DNA of 64,000 nt from Chania multitudinisentens RB-25 (lineage in GTDB: Bacteria; Pseudomonadota; Gammaproteobacteria; Enterobacterales; Enterobacteriaceae): contig NZ_CP007044.2 of the NCBI RefSeq assembly GCF_000520015.2, forward strand, positions 1,798,001 through 1,862,000, given 5' to 3'. The position numbers were made by a program, and so were the translations under genes. Within the stretch, counting starts at the first letter, position 1. The number at the start of each line of letters is the position of its first letter. A model generated the notes under the pieces. That model did not search any database. It worked only from the letters and a program-made list of their open reading frames with translations, and was not told the DNA's origin. Shown piece after piece: positions 53,057 to 60,974 of the stretch.

Positions 53057-53450
53057 GTCTGTCTGTCAGCATTACGGCGTCCCGGCCTGCCTGGGGCGAG
53101 AGGTCATGGCGTACGGTCAGCCGGGCATCATTGTGAAAGACCTCGGGCACCACATCGGCGTTGCCCTGGTGGACGACCCACGTCAACAGGTCAGGCCGTA
53201 CCATCCTGTTGACGGCATGGTGTATGGCGGGATAACAGAACCGACGGTGTTACCCCCACAAAAGTCCTGGCGGTGTCTCCCGCCCTGGACGTCGTGCTGG
53301 ATTCTGGACTCGGCTTCTGTTTTTACCGTCACCGCGGAGACCCGCAACAAGGCGCGGTATCAGGCGTTTTTCTACCTGACGCGGCAATGTGAACTGAGTC
53401 TGGAGCGTGAGGCCTTGCTGGATATCCGTGTTCGCCGGGCACGTTATTGA
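53049..53450 (+). CDS. Hypothetical ICE protein
   Basis: This 133-residue product starts MFESVCQHYGVPACLGREVM; the second half has a basic tail (LLDIRVRRARY). No family is recognised. The start overlaps the parB stop, and it belongs to the run of small ICE genes that follow with overlapping ends. GTG 53004 is a less likely start, lying inside parB. Confidence 0.55.
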   Translation: MFESVCQHYGVPACLGREVMAYGQPGIIVKDLGHHIGVALVDDPRQQVRPYHPVDGMVYGGITEPTVLPPQKSWRCLPPWTSCWILDSASVFTVTAETRNKARYQAFFYLTRQCELSLEREALLDIRVRRARY

Positions 53451-53458
53451 TTGACGAG

Positions 53459-53686
53459 ATGGACGAACTGGATTATCTGCAAGCTGAAGTGGATGCACGG
53501 TTGCACCGCCAGATAGAACAGGCGCGTTGGCTACCGGCCAGGCCTGTTTCTGCTTTTGTGTGTGAAGACTGTGGGGTGCCCATACCGGATAAACGGCGGC
53601 TGGCGTTACCGGGGGTGCAGTGCTGTGTGGACTGCCAGACGATAAATGAAGCGATGTCGGGCCGGTATGCCCGGCGCGGGAGATGA
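53459..53686 (+). CDS. TraR/DksA-type C4 zinc-finger protein
   Basis: The ~75-residue product has CEDCGVPIPDKRRLALPG and CCVDCQTINE, the C4 zinc finger of the TraR/DksA family, following a short helical N-terminus (ELDYLQAEVDARLHRQIEQA). TraR-like proteins bind RNA polymerase through its secondary channel and alter transcription; mobile elements often carry one. ATG 53459 or TTG 53447 could be the start. It would modulate host or ICE transcription, by family inference. Confidence 0.75.
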   Translation: MDELDYLQAEVDARLHRQIEQARWLPARPVSAFVCEDCGVPIPDKRRLALPGVQCCVDCQTINEAMSGRYARRGR

Positions 53687-53691
53687 GAGAC

Positions 53692-53961
53692 ATGACAATG
53701 ACAGACGTCTATTTGAAAAAGCCCCGGTCCCAGTACCGGTGGCGCGGTGCCCGGGTGATTACCGTCAGGGGATTATCCAATCAGATGGCCAGTGTCCCGT
53801 TGGGGGCCTCTGGCACAGTGACCTACTCCTCCCGGGGATTGACGGTACGTTTTGATGCCTGTGCGTGCTGTCGGGTGCAGATTGTGATAAGTGGCCTGCG
53901 TCCGGACGATTTGGAGATAACGGCGCTGCCCGAGACGGCGCAGGCGGTGACCGGTGGCTGA
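53692..53961 (+). CDS. Hypothetical ICE protein, small beta-rich
   Basis: An 89-residue product with a SH3-like beta pattern (VITVRGLSNQMASVPLGASG, TVTYSSRGLTVRFDACACC). GGAG lies 9 nt before ATG 53692. Function unknown; the stop overlaps the next start. Confidence 0.5.
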   Translation: MTMTDVYLKKPRSQYRWRGARVITVRGLSNQMASVPLGASGTVTYSSRGLTVRFDACACCRVQIVISGLRPDDLEITALPETAQAVTGG

Positions 53962-54310
53962 CCATCAATCACGAGTTCGCCCCCTGGTGCTGACTGCCAG
54001 CGCCCTGACCGGGCGTATTTATGCCGGGTATGCCAACCGGGACGGGACCTTCTTCCAGGGTAAAAAGACCGATGTCACCGGACTGGCTCTGAACGCGGTA
54101 GTGGGGCATGTCGGTCATGGCAACAGCGTCACCCTGAGCTGCCATGACCTGCAAGGGAAAGCGGTCCCGGTGGCACACATCAGCGTGGAGGAGGGGCATC
54201 TTCCTTCACTGCTTGATATCTATCGCGAGGCGTACGCCGAGGCCCGGCAGAATATCGATCGACTGCAGGCGCGGCTGGCGACCTGCACTCTCGCTGCAGA
54301 CCCACAATAG
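53954..54310 (+). CDS. Hypothetical ICE protein with KTDVT motif
   Basis: A 118-residue product from GTG 53954, overlapping the previous stop. The N-terminal part (TASALTGRIYAGYANRDGTF, then GKKTDVTGLALNAVVGH) resembles small phage/ICE proteins of the DUF7446 type; a helical tail follows. Function unknown. Confidence 0.5.
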   Translation: MADHQSRVRPLVLTASALTGRIYAGYANRDGTFFQGKKTDVTGLALNAVVGHVGHGNSVTLSCHDLQGKAVPVAHISVEEGHLPSLLDIYREAYAEARQNIDRLQARLATCTLAADPQ

Positions 54311-54323
54311 TCAGGAGTTGAGG

Positions 54324-54878
54324 ATGAGAACAGACAGGCAGGCAAGGGTAAGGGCGTTACCGACTGAGCGCCGGGATGAACTGGCGGCCAGCGGTGCGCT
54401 GCTGTGTGATTTGTTGAGCACCGGCGCCCAGCGTGCCGGTCTGTTGTTGCGCCAGGAGGTGGAGCAGGCCTGTGAGCGGTTGCCCGGTGATGCTGTCTTC
54501 ACCCTGGCAGACGTCAGCCGTCTGCTGACCCACAGTCTTGAGGCGGTCGAGCATCAGTTGGCCAGCGAACACCAGGCGTTGGCCGGGGTATCGCCGGACA
54601 GTCCCGGCGTGACCCTGAGCGGTGAAGAGTTGCTCAGGCTGTGCCGGTTTGCCGGGATTTCGCTGGCACCGGAAAAGGGTTCAGATGAGGTCCGTTTGCC
54701 GGACAGCGTCACGGTCTATGAGGGCAACCGCATTAGCGCACAGGGACGAGTGGGGCGGGGAGTGTATGCCTGCCGCGGCCGTCATTTGACGGCGGGGGCG
54801 GTGTGTCTGAGTGCCAACGCTATGAGGCCACGGAAGAAGCGTGAGGTCGGTGACCGCATGCTGGGAGGTGAACTATGA
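54324..54878 (+). CDS. Hypothetical ICE protein
   Basis: A 184-residue helical product (RDELAASGALLCDLLSTGAQ, LLLRQEVEQACERLPGDAVF) with no recognised family. CAGGAG lies upstream of ATG 54324, which is preferred to the longer overlapping frame. The stop overlaps the next gene by 4 nt. Confidence 0.55.
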   Translation: MRTDRQARVRALPTERRDELAASGALLCDLLSTGAQRAGLLLRQEVEQACERLPGDAVFTLADVSRLLTHSLEAVEHQLASEHQALAGVSPDSPGVTLSGEELLRLCRFAGISLAPEKGSDEVRLPDSVTVYEGNRISAQGRVGRGVYACRGRHLTAGAVCLSANAMRPRKKREVGDRMLGGEL

Positions 54879-55498
54879 CCGATGAGACGGTATCAACCCA
54901 GCCGGGCCACTCGGCCAATGCATTGCTGATGCAGTTGCTGCTGGACATCAAGCGGGGGCATTTGTCCCGCTGCGAGTCGATGGGGCTGACCATTGGCGAT
55001 ATCCGGGCGATTAACCAGTTGTCCTTTGATGACCTGCAGTACCTGATGAGCTCAGAGGTGTGCGTGGTGCAGATGCATGTCGACAGAAAGCTGTTGTCCA
55101 TTCTGCTGGAGCAGGCCCGCCGGTCACGCTGGACCCAGCAGATGATTGACCGGGCACTGGCGTTAGGGGCGTCCATGGCGATGATGCGGGACTACTTTGG
55201 GTTGACGACCCATGTGGTGGCCACCCGGCGACGGTTGCTGGACATTGAGGTGCAGAAAGGGCGTTCGACCCTGCTTAATGAGTCTCAGGAGCAGCACGTG
55301 TGGCTGGCCTGGCGCCAGTTGGGCGCCCACCCCGTGGATTCCCTGGAAGGGCTGGACACGATGATGATACTGGCGGAGCGCACCGGTTTTTCGCTGACCA
55401 CCCTCTATCGCTCTCTGCTGCAGGCGGGATGTTCATCTCCGGTTCGGATTGGCTCCCCTGTTGCGTCTGCCGGTACTGATGAGGTGGCCAAACGATGA
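54875..55498 (+). CDS. DUF2857-family ICE protein
   Basis: The 207-residue protein begins like DUF2857 proteins of SPI-7/PAPI-like ICEs (NALLMQLLLDIKRGHLSRCE, IRAINQLSFDDLQYLMS), a family with a FlhC-like region whose function is not known but that is always near the ICE partition and replication genes. An HTH-like C-terminus is possible (DTMMILAERTGFSLTTLYRS). It is coupled by overlap to its neighbours on both sides. Confidence 0.7.
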   Translation: MTDETVSTQPGHSANALLMQLLLDIKRGHLSRCESMGLTIGDIRAINQLSFDDLQYLMSSEVCVVQMHVDRKLLSILLEQARRSRWTQQMIDRALALGASMAMMRDYFGLTTHVVATRRRLLDIEVQKGRSTLLNESQEQHVWLAWRQLGAHPVDSLEGLDTMMILAERTGFSLTTLYRSLLQAGCSSPVRIGSPVASAGTDEVAKR

Positions 55499-56838
55499 AA
55501 CCCAATCTCCACTCCAATTCTGATGTTACCCAGCCAGAAACTGGCACGACGAGGCAACGGCCGTGTTCCCGGGCTGACAGCCCGTGGCTGGGGGGCATTA
55601 TCCGGCACACTCTGGCCAAAATGGCAGCGGACATCGAGTCAAAAGCCACACAGGGTGTGGCGGTCAACGAACAGAGCAGCCTGGTGTACATGGGCAATGT
55701 GCATGATGCGATACCGCGGCGGCTGTTACTGGCCAAAAACCTGTCACCGCTGGACAAGACGGCGTGGATGATGATCAGGCTGTACGCCCAGCAGAACGAC
55801 GGCGCAGTATTCCCCACCTACAGCGAACTGCAGCGACAGCTGGGCAGTCCGGGTCATGCCCAGGCTTCGAGCGAGACGGTCAGCCACGTGCTGGTGATGT
55901 TGCGCCTGACGCGCTGGCTGAGTCTGTGCAAGACCGTGCGGGATCCGGTGACGGGGCGAATACGGGGCAATATCTACGCCCAGCATGATGAACCGCTGAC
56001 GGCGCGGGATGCGGAAGCCTTTGACCCGCAGTATCTGGCCCTGGTGGAACGGTGCTGCCGACACAAACATAAAAGCATCCGCGTGACGGCCCGACAACTG
56101 CTGGCGCAACTGCGTTCAGACCCGGATTACCGTCACCAGCACAGCCGTCTGGCCCTGATTGCCGAGCGGTTACATCTGCCCTTGACGCCGGCTCAGGCGT
56201 ATCCCCTTTGTCCGACATCGGAAACCGAAGCCGGGTTGCGTGGGCCCCGACCTCGGCGAAAAACCCCGGTTTCGGAAACCGAAGACGGGCAATCCAGGGG
56301 CAAAAACCCCCCGCCTTCGGAAACCGAAGGCAGTCTGAAATCAGACACTTATGGCCGACTTCGGAAACCGAAGGGGAAAGACGTACGTGTTTCTGTTTTT
56401 AACGATGAAAACCCAAACACGTACGACGTGCGCGAGTGGTCAGTGACCGACCCGTTGCCGGAGCCCTTGCTGAGTACGCTGTCGGTGTCGGAGCGGGCGC
56501 AGGTCGGTGCCCAGTTGCTACAACTTCCGCCGGAGACGGCGCATGCCGTGGTCTCTCAAGTGCTGCGCCAGATGACGCAGGGGACGGTGAAAAAGCCGGT
56601 GGCGTACCTGCTGAGCACCCTGCAGAAAGCCCGGAACGGGGCGTTCACTGCCTACCGTGTGCCAGAGGTGGTGAGCGTTCCTCAGGGACGTCCGGCCCCC
56701 TCACACCCGGCGAGTGCGCCGGGCCACGGAGACGCTGACACTCCGCCGGTGTATTACACGCCTCCCCCGGATTTCTTCACGGCGCTGTTTGGGGGCAAGG
56801 CAGGGAAGGGCACACCGGACCCCCGGCGGGGGAAGTGA
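55495..56838 (+). CDS. STY4528-family ICE replication protein
   Basis: The 447-residue protein resembles the STY4528 family of pathogenicity-island replication proteins: NVHDAIPRRLLLAKNLSPLD, KTAWMMIRLYAQQNDGAVF, PTYSELQRQLGSPGHAQASS. A winged-helix-like core is followed by a low-complexity linker (about 240-300) with repeated SETE, then a C-terminal helical part. The DNA encoding the linker carries CTTCGG-AAA-CCGAAG palindromes (listed separately). Some such replication genes contain their own origin; that is inference here. Confidence 0.75.
   Translation: MKPNLHSNSDVTQPETGTTRQRPCSRADSPWLGGIIRHTLAKMAADIESKATQGVAVNEQSSLVYMGNVHDAIPRRLLLAKNLSPLDKTAWMMIRLYAQQNDGAVFPTYSELQRQLGSPGHAQASSETVSHVLVMLRLTRWLSLCKTVRDPVTGRIRGNIYAQHDEPLTARDAEAFDPQYLALVERCCRHKHKSIRVTARQLLAQLRSDPDYRHQHSRLALIAERLHLPLTPAQAYPLCPTSETEAGLRGPRPRRKTPVSETEDGQSRGKNPPPSETEGSLKSDTYGRLRKPKGKDVRVSVFNDENPNTYDVREWSVTDPLPEPLLSTLSVSERAQVGAQLLQLPPETAHAVVSQVLRQMTQGTVKKPVAYLLSTLQKARNGAFTAYRVPEVVSVPQGRPAPSHPASAPGHGDADTPPVYYTPPPDFFTALFGGKAGKGTPDPRRGK
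56216..56373. repeat. Four copies of a CTTCGG-AAA-CCGAAG palindrome
   Basis: Copies lie at 56216-56230, 56270-56284, 56315-56329 and 56359-56373, within the STY4528-family gene. The last two are perfect (six-base arms around AAA); the first two have one mismatch each in the left arm. Starts are 54, 45 and 44 bases apart, so the fourth copy is in another reading frame: the first three encode SETE, the fourth LRKPK. Conservation is therefore at the DNA level. Confidence 0.85.
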
Positions 56839-56839
56839 A

Positions 56840-57196
56840 ATGGGCAGACGACGTGTACCGGTTGAGCAGAAACGGGCAAAAGCCGCCTTGCGGCAGCGCC
56901 GTTGTCGTGCACAGCGACGAGCCAACGGGGTGATGTTGACCCTGGGGGAGCAAGAGCTGGGGTACCTGACCGAACTGTGTCAGGCCCGGCGTCCAGGGCG
57001 GGTGGCGTATGCACCCCGTGAGTTTATCGAGCTGCTGATTATCCGAGAATGGCAGCGCTGGCAACAGCAGTCGGCGACGCTTGGGGAATGTCGACACTGT
57101 GGGAAAGCGAAGCTGGACGGCGGGTGTCAGGGGGAATACCAGGGCAACAGTACGGCCTGCTGGCTGACCTATGACTGCCGAGAGGTTTTTTTATGA
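56840..57196 (+). CDS. Hypothetical ICE protein, basic N-terminus, Cys-rich C-terminus
   Basis: The 118-residue product has an Arg/Lys-rich start (RRRVPVEQKRAKAALRQRRC), a helical middle and a Cys/His cluster (CRHCGKAKLDGGCQGEYQGN) that could bind zinc. It likely binds nucleic acid, but no family is recognised. It begins 1 nt after the STY4528-family stop. Confidence 0.5.
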   Translation: MGRRRVPVEQKRAKAALRQRRCRAQRRANGVMLTLGEQELGYLTELCQARRPGRVAYAPREFIELLIIREWQRWQQQSATLGECRHCGKAKLDGGCQGEYQGNSTACWLTYDCREVFL

Positions 57197-57438
57197 TGAT
57201 GCATGTGGCCCGAAATGTCCCGGCAGAGGTCGTGGCGAGCGCTGAACAGGCACTGGCGCTGTTGCAATCGGGTGGGGTATTGCCAGCCCGCTACCGTTAC
57301 CAGCGTTGCACCTGTCCCGGGGGCTGGTTTGAGGTGGTGAGGCTGCGGCAATACCGGCTGGTGCGGCGTCGTGGTACGACCCGTTGGGAACTGATGACCC
57401 ACCAGACCTACAATAAACTCCGTGTCGCCAAGTCCTGA
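57193..57438 (+). CDS. Hypothetical small ICE protein
   Basis: An 81-residue basic product whose start overlaps the previous stop by 4 nt; GAGAGG at 57180 is a ribosome-binding site. A helix (PAEVVASAEQALALLQSGG) then strands (WFEVVRLRQYRLVRRRGTTR). No family known. Confidence 0.45.
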   Translation: MMMHVARNVPAEVVASAEQALALLQSGGVLPARYRYQRCTCPGGWFEVVRLRQYRLVRRRGTTRWELMTHQTYNKLRVAKS

Positions 57439-57510
57439 GTGCCATGACGTTCAGGTGTTGCAGAACCTGCCTGAACGGGCGACATCTTTGACACAATCCC
57501 GAGGTCTCCA

Positions 57511-57768
57511 ATGAAAGATAATCGTGAGGTTACCCCTCAATCAGAAGCAGAGAAAACAGATAACTGGGCTTACCCTGATGGTGTGCTTGTCCCCTCGCCA
57601 GAATTACCCCAGTTGCATTTCGTGATGAAGGCTCGCCACCATACTTTCCTGCTTTCACTTGAAAATATTTTACTTTGTCTGCAGGAAGCCGAGCGGCAGG
57701 GGGAAGTCCCAACGATTGAAGATATATGGTGGGTCACGCTGCAGGGAAAATTTGACGTTTTGCGCTAG
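57511..57768 (+). CDS. Hypothetical small protein next to the Tn3 remnant
   Basis: The 85-residue acidic product has GAGGT upstream of ATG 57511. It has a helical middle (FLLSLENILLCLQEAERQGE) and ends IEDIWWVTLQGKFDVLR. It resembles no family I know. It is the last ICE gene before the transposon relic. Confidence 0.45.
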   Translation: MKDNREVTPQSEAEKTDNWAYPDGVLVPSPELPQLHFVMKARHHTFLLSLENILLCLQEAERQGEVPTIEDIWWVTLQGKFDVLR

Positions 57769-57846
57769 GCCATTCGCGTAGCCCGCGAATATGTTGCACG
57801 GTGCAACACCCTGATACCTATTGATTGGACGCTATTGATAGGTAAC

Positions 57847-57884
57847 GGGCTCTGACGCTCAGTGGAGCGAAAACTCACGTTAAG
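57847..57884. repeat. Tn3-type terminal inverted repeat
   Basis: GGGCTCTGACGCTCAGTGGA and the following 18 bases match the 38-bp Tn3/Tn2-type inverted repeat except at positions 4 and 21. The transposase stop lies inside it, as in Tn3. No matching second end is seen in the window. Confidence 0.85.
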
Positions 57885-58257
57885 CAACGTTATTTGCCTC
57901 TGGCGCCTCTTTTAACGGTCTCAGATGTCCTTTGGTCACCAGTTCTGCCAGCGTGAAGGAATAATGGCCGAGCATCTTGATATGTCCGTGGCAAAGCGGG
58001 GAGAGGCGTGCGATATCTTCATCATTCAGTGTTTCACCCTGCTCCAGGAGATGAGCCAGGGCTGCCTGTATATAAATAGTGTTCCATAACACGACGGCGT
58101 TAGTGACCAGCCCCAGTGCTCCCAACTGATCTTCCTGGCCGTCGGTATATCGCTTTCTTATCTCACCTCTCTGACCGTGGCAGATGGCTCTGGCAACTAT
58201 AGAAAGGAACAGCTTACCACCATCGGCTATTCGCAACATAGCCGTCAATATTTGCAT
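57880..58257 (-). pseudogene. Tn3-family transposase, C-terminal remnant
   Basis: The ~125 C-terminal residues of a Tn3-type TnpA remain (RKRYTDGQEDQLGALGLVTN, VVLWNTIYIQAALAHLLEQG, LSPLCHGHIKMLGHYSF). A full TnpA has about 1000 residues, so the rest is deleted and AT-rich sequence begins at ~58258. Resolvase and resistance cargo are absent. The relic likely mediated the break in the ICE at this point. Confidence 0.9.
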
Positions 58258-59423
58258 GCCTGAAAATTATTAATACAAAAAACCATGATATAAATCAATA
58301 AATGGCGTAAGAAATTGAAAAGATATGTTTTTTTATGTAAATAAAAAAACAGGATGCACTCACAACTCACTGGATTTAATCATATTAGTTTTATGATATG
58401 CATTTTTAGTATCGCTATAAATAAATGATTATCTCCCCCGCATTACCCATAAGCATTAGAATGGAGAACATTCCTAGGCAATAACTTTTTTTGAATGATA
58501 AAACGAATGATTACATTCCCCTGATTGTTAAAGGCATATTCAATGTGATGTTATTCAATATGGAAGGTGTTGTTGATTGCTTTTTTATCCTGATTTAAAG
58601 AAGACATTATTGATTATTTCAAGAGAAATCCGACTGTTGTCCAGGCTAAAACTGAAGATGGTCCTATAGCATGTCTCTCTCATGGCAATAAGGTCAAAAG
58701 AACAGGCGCATCATGTTGGTAGGCTAAAATTATAAATAAAATCAATTTGATAACTCATAACTTGATGTGAGTCAAAAAAACAACAAATAAATATATTATC
58801 CTGTTAATTTCATAAAATAACAGAAATTGTGCTGAGATTTTACCTTGAAGTATATGGGCTGTATATTTTAAAGAAAAACTAAAAAAAACCATATATTAAA
58901 TATATAATTCCATAATTTTATTATTATGCGGGATTAAATGCTATTTTTGTGAGAGTGGACCCGTCAAATCATTAATCTTGTGCGCATTGAAAGGTGACTT
59001 ATAAATTCTGTATTCTGTAAAAAGAATAAATATTGATGGCCTAATTAATAGTGAAGGTTAATATTTAGATATTAAGAGCAAGACTGTAAATAGAGTGTAG
59101 CCAATTGGCTTGTTGAGAAAATTACCAGTAATCAGATGTCTCGAGGTATATACATTACAGAAAAATAGTCAATAAACATAAATCAAATGTGTTAATAAAC
59201 AGAGGGTGGGCTCATTCATATTCCTGAACTAGGGTGATTTATCACCATTATCAGAAGTCGCTACTCGTCCACGCTTTTTAATAAGCCGCGTTTCTTTTAC
59301 CACAATTATCGACCGCGTTAACTGCCCGCCAGGGCATCAACAAAAGCAATATAACGGAACTATGTGCTTCATGGAGAAGTTCAGCCGGAAATGCTTTTTA
59401 TTTCATACTAAAGGAAAAAATTA
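58258..59423. other. AT-rich, gene-poor spacer upstream of the fimbrial operon
   Basis: No intact gene. A 42-residue frame at 58594-58722 (YFKRNPTVVQAKTEDGPIAC) resembles the middle of Phd/YefM/StbD-type antitoxins but lacks both ends, so it is noted as a possible relic only. The right part is the fimbrial promoter region with a palindrome at 59233. Confidence 0.5.
59233..59246. promoter_or_regulatory. Palindrome upstream of the fimbrial operon
   Basis: GGTGAT-TT-ATCACC is a perfect inverted repeat 178 bp before the first fimbrial gene, in the AT-rich leader. It is a plausible operator for a dimeric regulator; no regulator gene is in the window. Confidence 0.35.
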
Positions 59424-60131
59424 ATGTTGAATCATATTCAAAAATCAGCGTGTGCACTGACTGTTGTTTTGGCTACCGCTGCATTGCCCGCTTTGGCTGA
59501 AAGCATTGACGTGCGCGTTATCGGCACTATCAGCCCAACCGCCTGCACCCCAACATTAGCCGGTGGTGGCACCATTGACTACGGTACGATAAAACCAACG
59601 TCATTAAGCGCAGATGCTTATACTTTACTGGATGAAAAGCAGGTGGAATTCACCATCACCTGTGACGCCCCAGCTAAAATCGCTGTTCAGGTCGTCAACC
59701 AGCGTGTGGGTTCTCTGGCAGGTAGCACCAATGAAACAAGCAGCGGAGGAACCGCCCCTGCCGGCCCTAATGTGTTTGGTAGCGCCAATATGGGGGCTGC
59801 AGGTCTGGGTCTGGACGGTACTGTGAAAATTGGCGGTTATGGCATCCGTCTTGCTACGGGTACCATGTTGGCCGATGGTGTAGCCGTAGATAGCATCCAG
59901 TCAAACGGTAATACCACCTCCTGGGCGAAGACAGAGTATGGTAGCCTGCTGAACAGCACCAGCACACGCTATTCCAGTTGGGCTACCACTGGCACCGCCA
60001 CACCTGTCGCCTTTACTACTTTGTCGGGTCAGTTGGGCGTACAGGCCTATATCAACAAGGCCTCTGAACTGGACCTGACCAAACCAATTGCTCTGGATGG
60101 CCTGACCACTCTGGAACTGGTTTACCTATAA
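59424..60131 (+). CDS. DUF1120-family fimbrial subunit
   Basis: The 235-residue exported protein has a signal peptide (about 1-25, ending ALAESID) and the DUF1120 pattern VRVIGTISPTACTPTLAGGG, TIDYGTIKP, found in subunits of chaperone-usher fimbrial operons. VEFTITCDAPAKIAVQVV contains the second conserved Cys. It likely is the major pilin. AAAGGAAA lies upstream of ATG 59424. Chaperone and usher genes follow. Confidence 0.85.
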   Translation: MLNHIQKSACALTVVLATAALPALAESIDVRVIGTISPTACTPTLAGGGTIDYGTIKPTSLSADAYTLLDEKQVEFTITCDAPAKIAVQVVNQRVGSLAGSTNETSSGGTAPAGPNVFGSANMGAAGLGLDGTVKIGGYGIRLATGTMLADGVAVDSIQSNGNTTSWAKTEYGSLLNSTSTRYSSWATTGTATPVAFTTLSGQLGVQAYINKASELDLTKPIALDGLTTLELVYL

Positions 60132-60251
60132 TAACGCTATAAAGCTGGAGTCCCTCTCCGGCTTTTAACCCCGTTTCCAATAGGTTTGCACACCGAGGGC
60201 TGTTGTAGTCCTCGGATTTTGCTGTCTTCCGATTCAACTGAAAGGTGAAAA

Positions 60252-60953
60252 ATGATGACTTATGCCTCTCTTTTCAAAGCCACCGTGGCCGCACTGTTGC
60301 TGCTTTCCACCCACAGCCAGGCCACCGGTATGGTGCCGGAAACCTCGGTGGTGATTGTGGAACAGGACGATGGCGAAGGGGCCATTAACATCAAAAACAC
60401 CGATGCCTTCCCGGTGCTGCTGCTCACCACCCTGCAAAATATCAAAGACGATAAAGAAACCCTGCTGAGCGTCACCCCACCGGCGGCACGGGTCGAGCCG
60501 GGCAAAACCCAGCGGGTGCGCTTTATCCTCACCAGCAAAGAGCCGCTGAAGACCGAGCGCCTGGCACGCGTCGTCTTTGAAGGGGTGCCGCCGCAGCAAA
60601 AGGGCAAAAGCGAAGTGCGCATGACCGTGCGCCAAAACCTGCCGGTGCTTATCCGCCCGGCCGGGCTGGAGAAAGACCTGGCCCCCTGGAAGCGCCTGAC
60701 CTGGAAACAGAGCGGCAACAGCCTTACCGTCAGCAACCCGTCCCCTTATGTGGTGCGCCTGGGGCAAGGTGTCAACACCCTGCCGGGCAACACCGCCTGG
60801 ACGCTGCCCAACAGCTACATTCTGCCGGGCCAGACCCTGACGCTGACCCCGGATGGCAACAAAACTGCCGGAAGCGCCACTCAGGTCCGCATCTCCCCCG
60901 CCACCACCTGGGGTTATACCGTCGACAGCTATGACGCACCGCTGAGCCACTGA
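60252..60953 (+). CDS. PapD-type fimbrial chaperone
   Basis: The 233-residue periplasmic chaperone has a signal peptide (about 1-25) and two Ig-like domains. GMVPETSVVIVEQDDGEGAI, PVLLLTTLQN, VEPGKTQRVRFIL and SEVRMTVRQNLPVLIRPAGL are the usual subunit-binding region, and TVSNPSPYVVRL is the second-domain motif. It should stabilise the DUF1120 subunits and hand them to the usher. The RBS AAAGGTG precedes ATG 60252. Confidence 0.9.
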   Translation: MMTYASLFKATVAALLLLSTHSQATGMVPETSVVIVEQDDGEGAINIKNTDAFPVLLLTTLQNIKDDKETLLSVTPPAARVEPGKTQRVRFILTSKEPLKTERLARVVFEGVPPQQKGKSEVRMTVRQNLPVLIRPAGLEKDLAPWKRLTWKQSGNSLTVSNPSPYVVRLGQGVNTLPGNTAWTLPNSYILPGQTLTLTPDGNKTAGSATQVRISPATTWGYTVDSYDAPLSH

Positions 60954-60974
60954 TTCGATTACCCGGAGAACACC

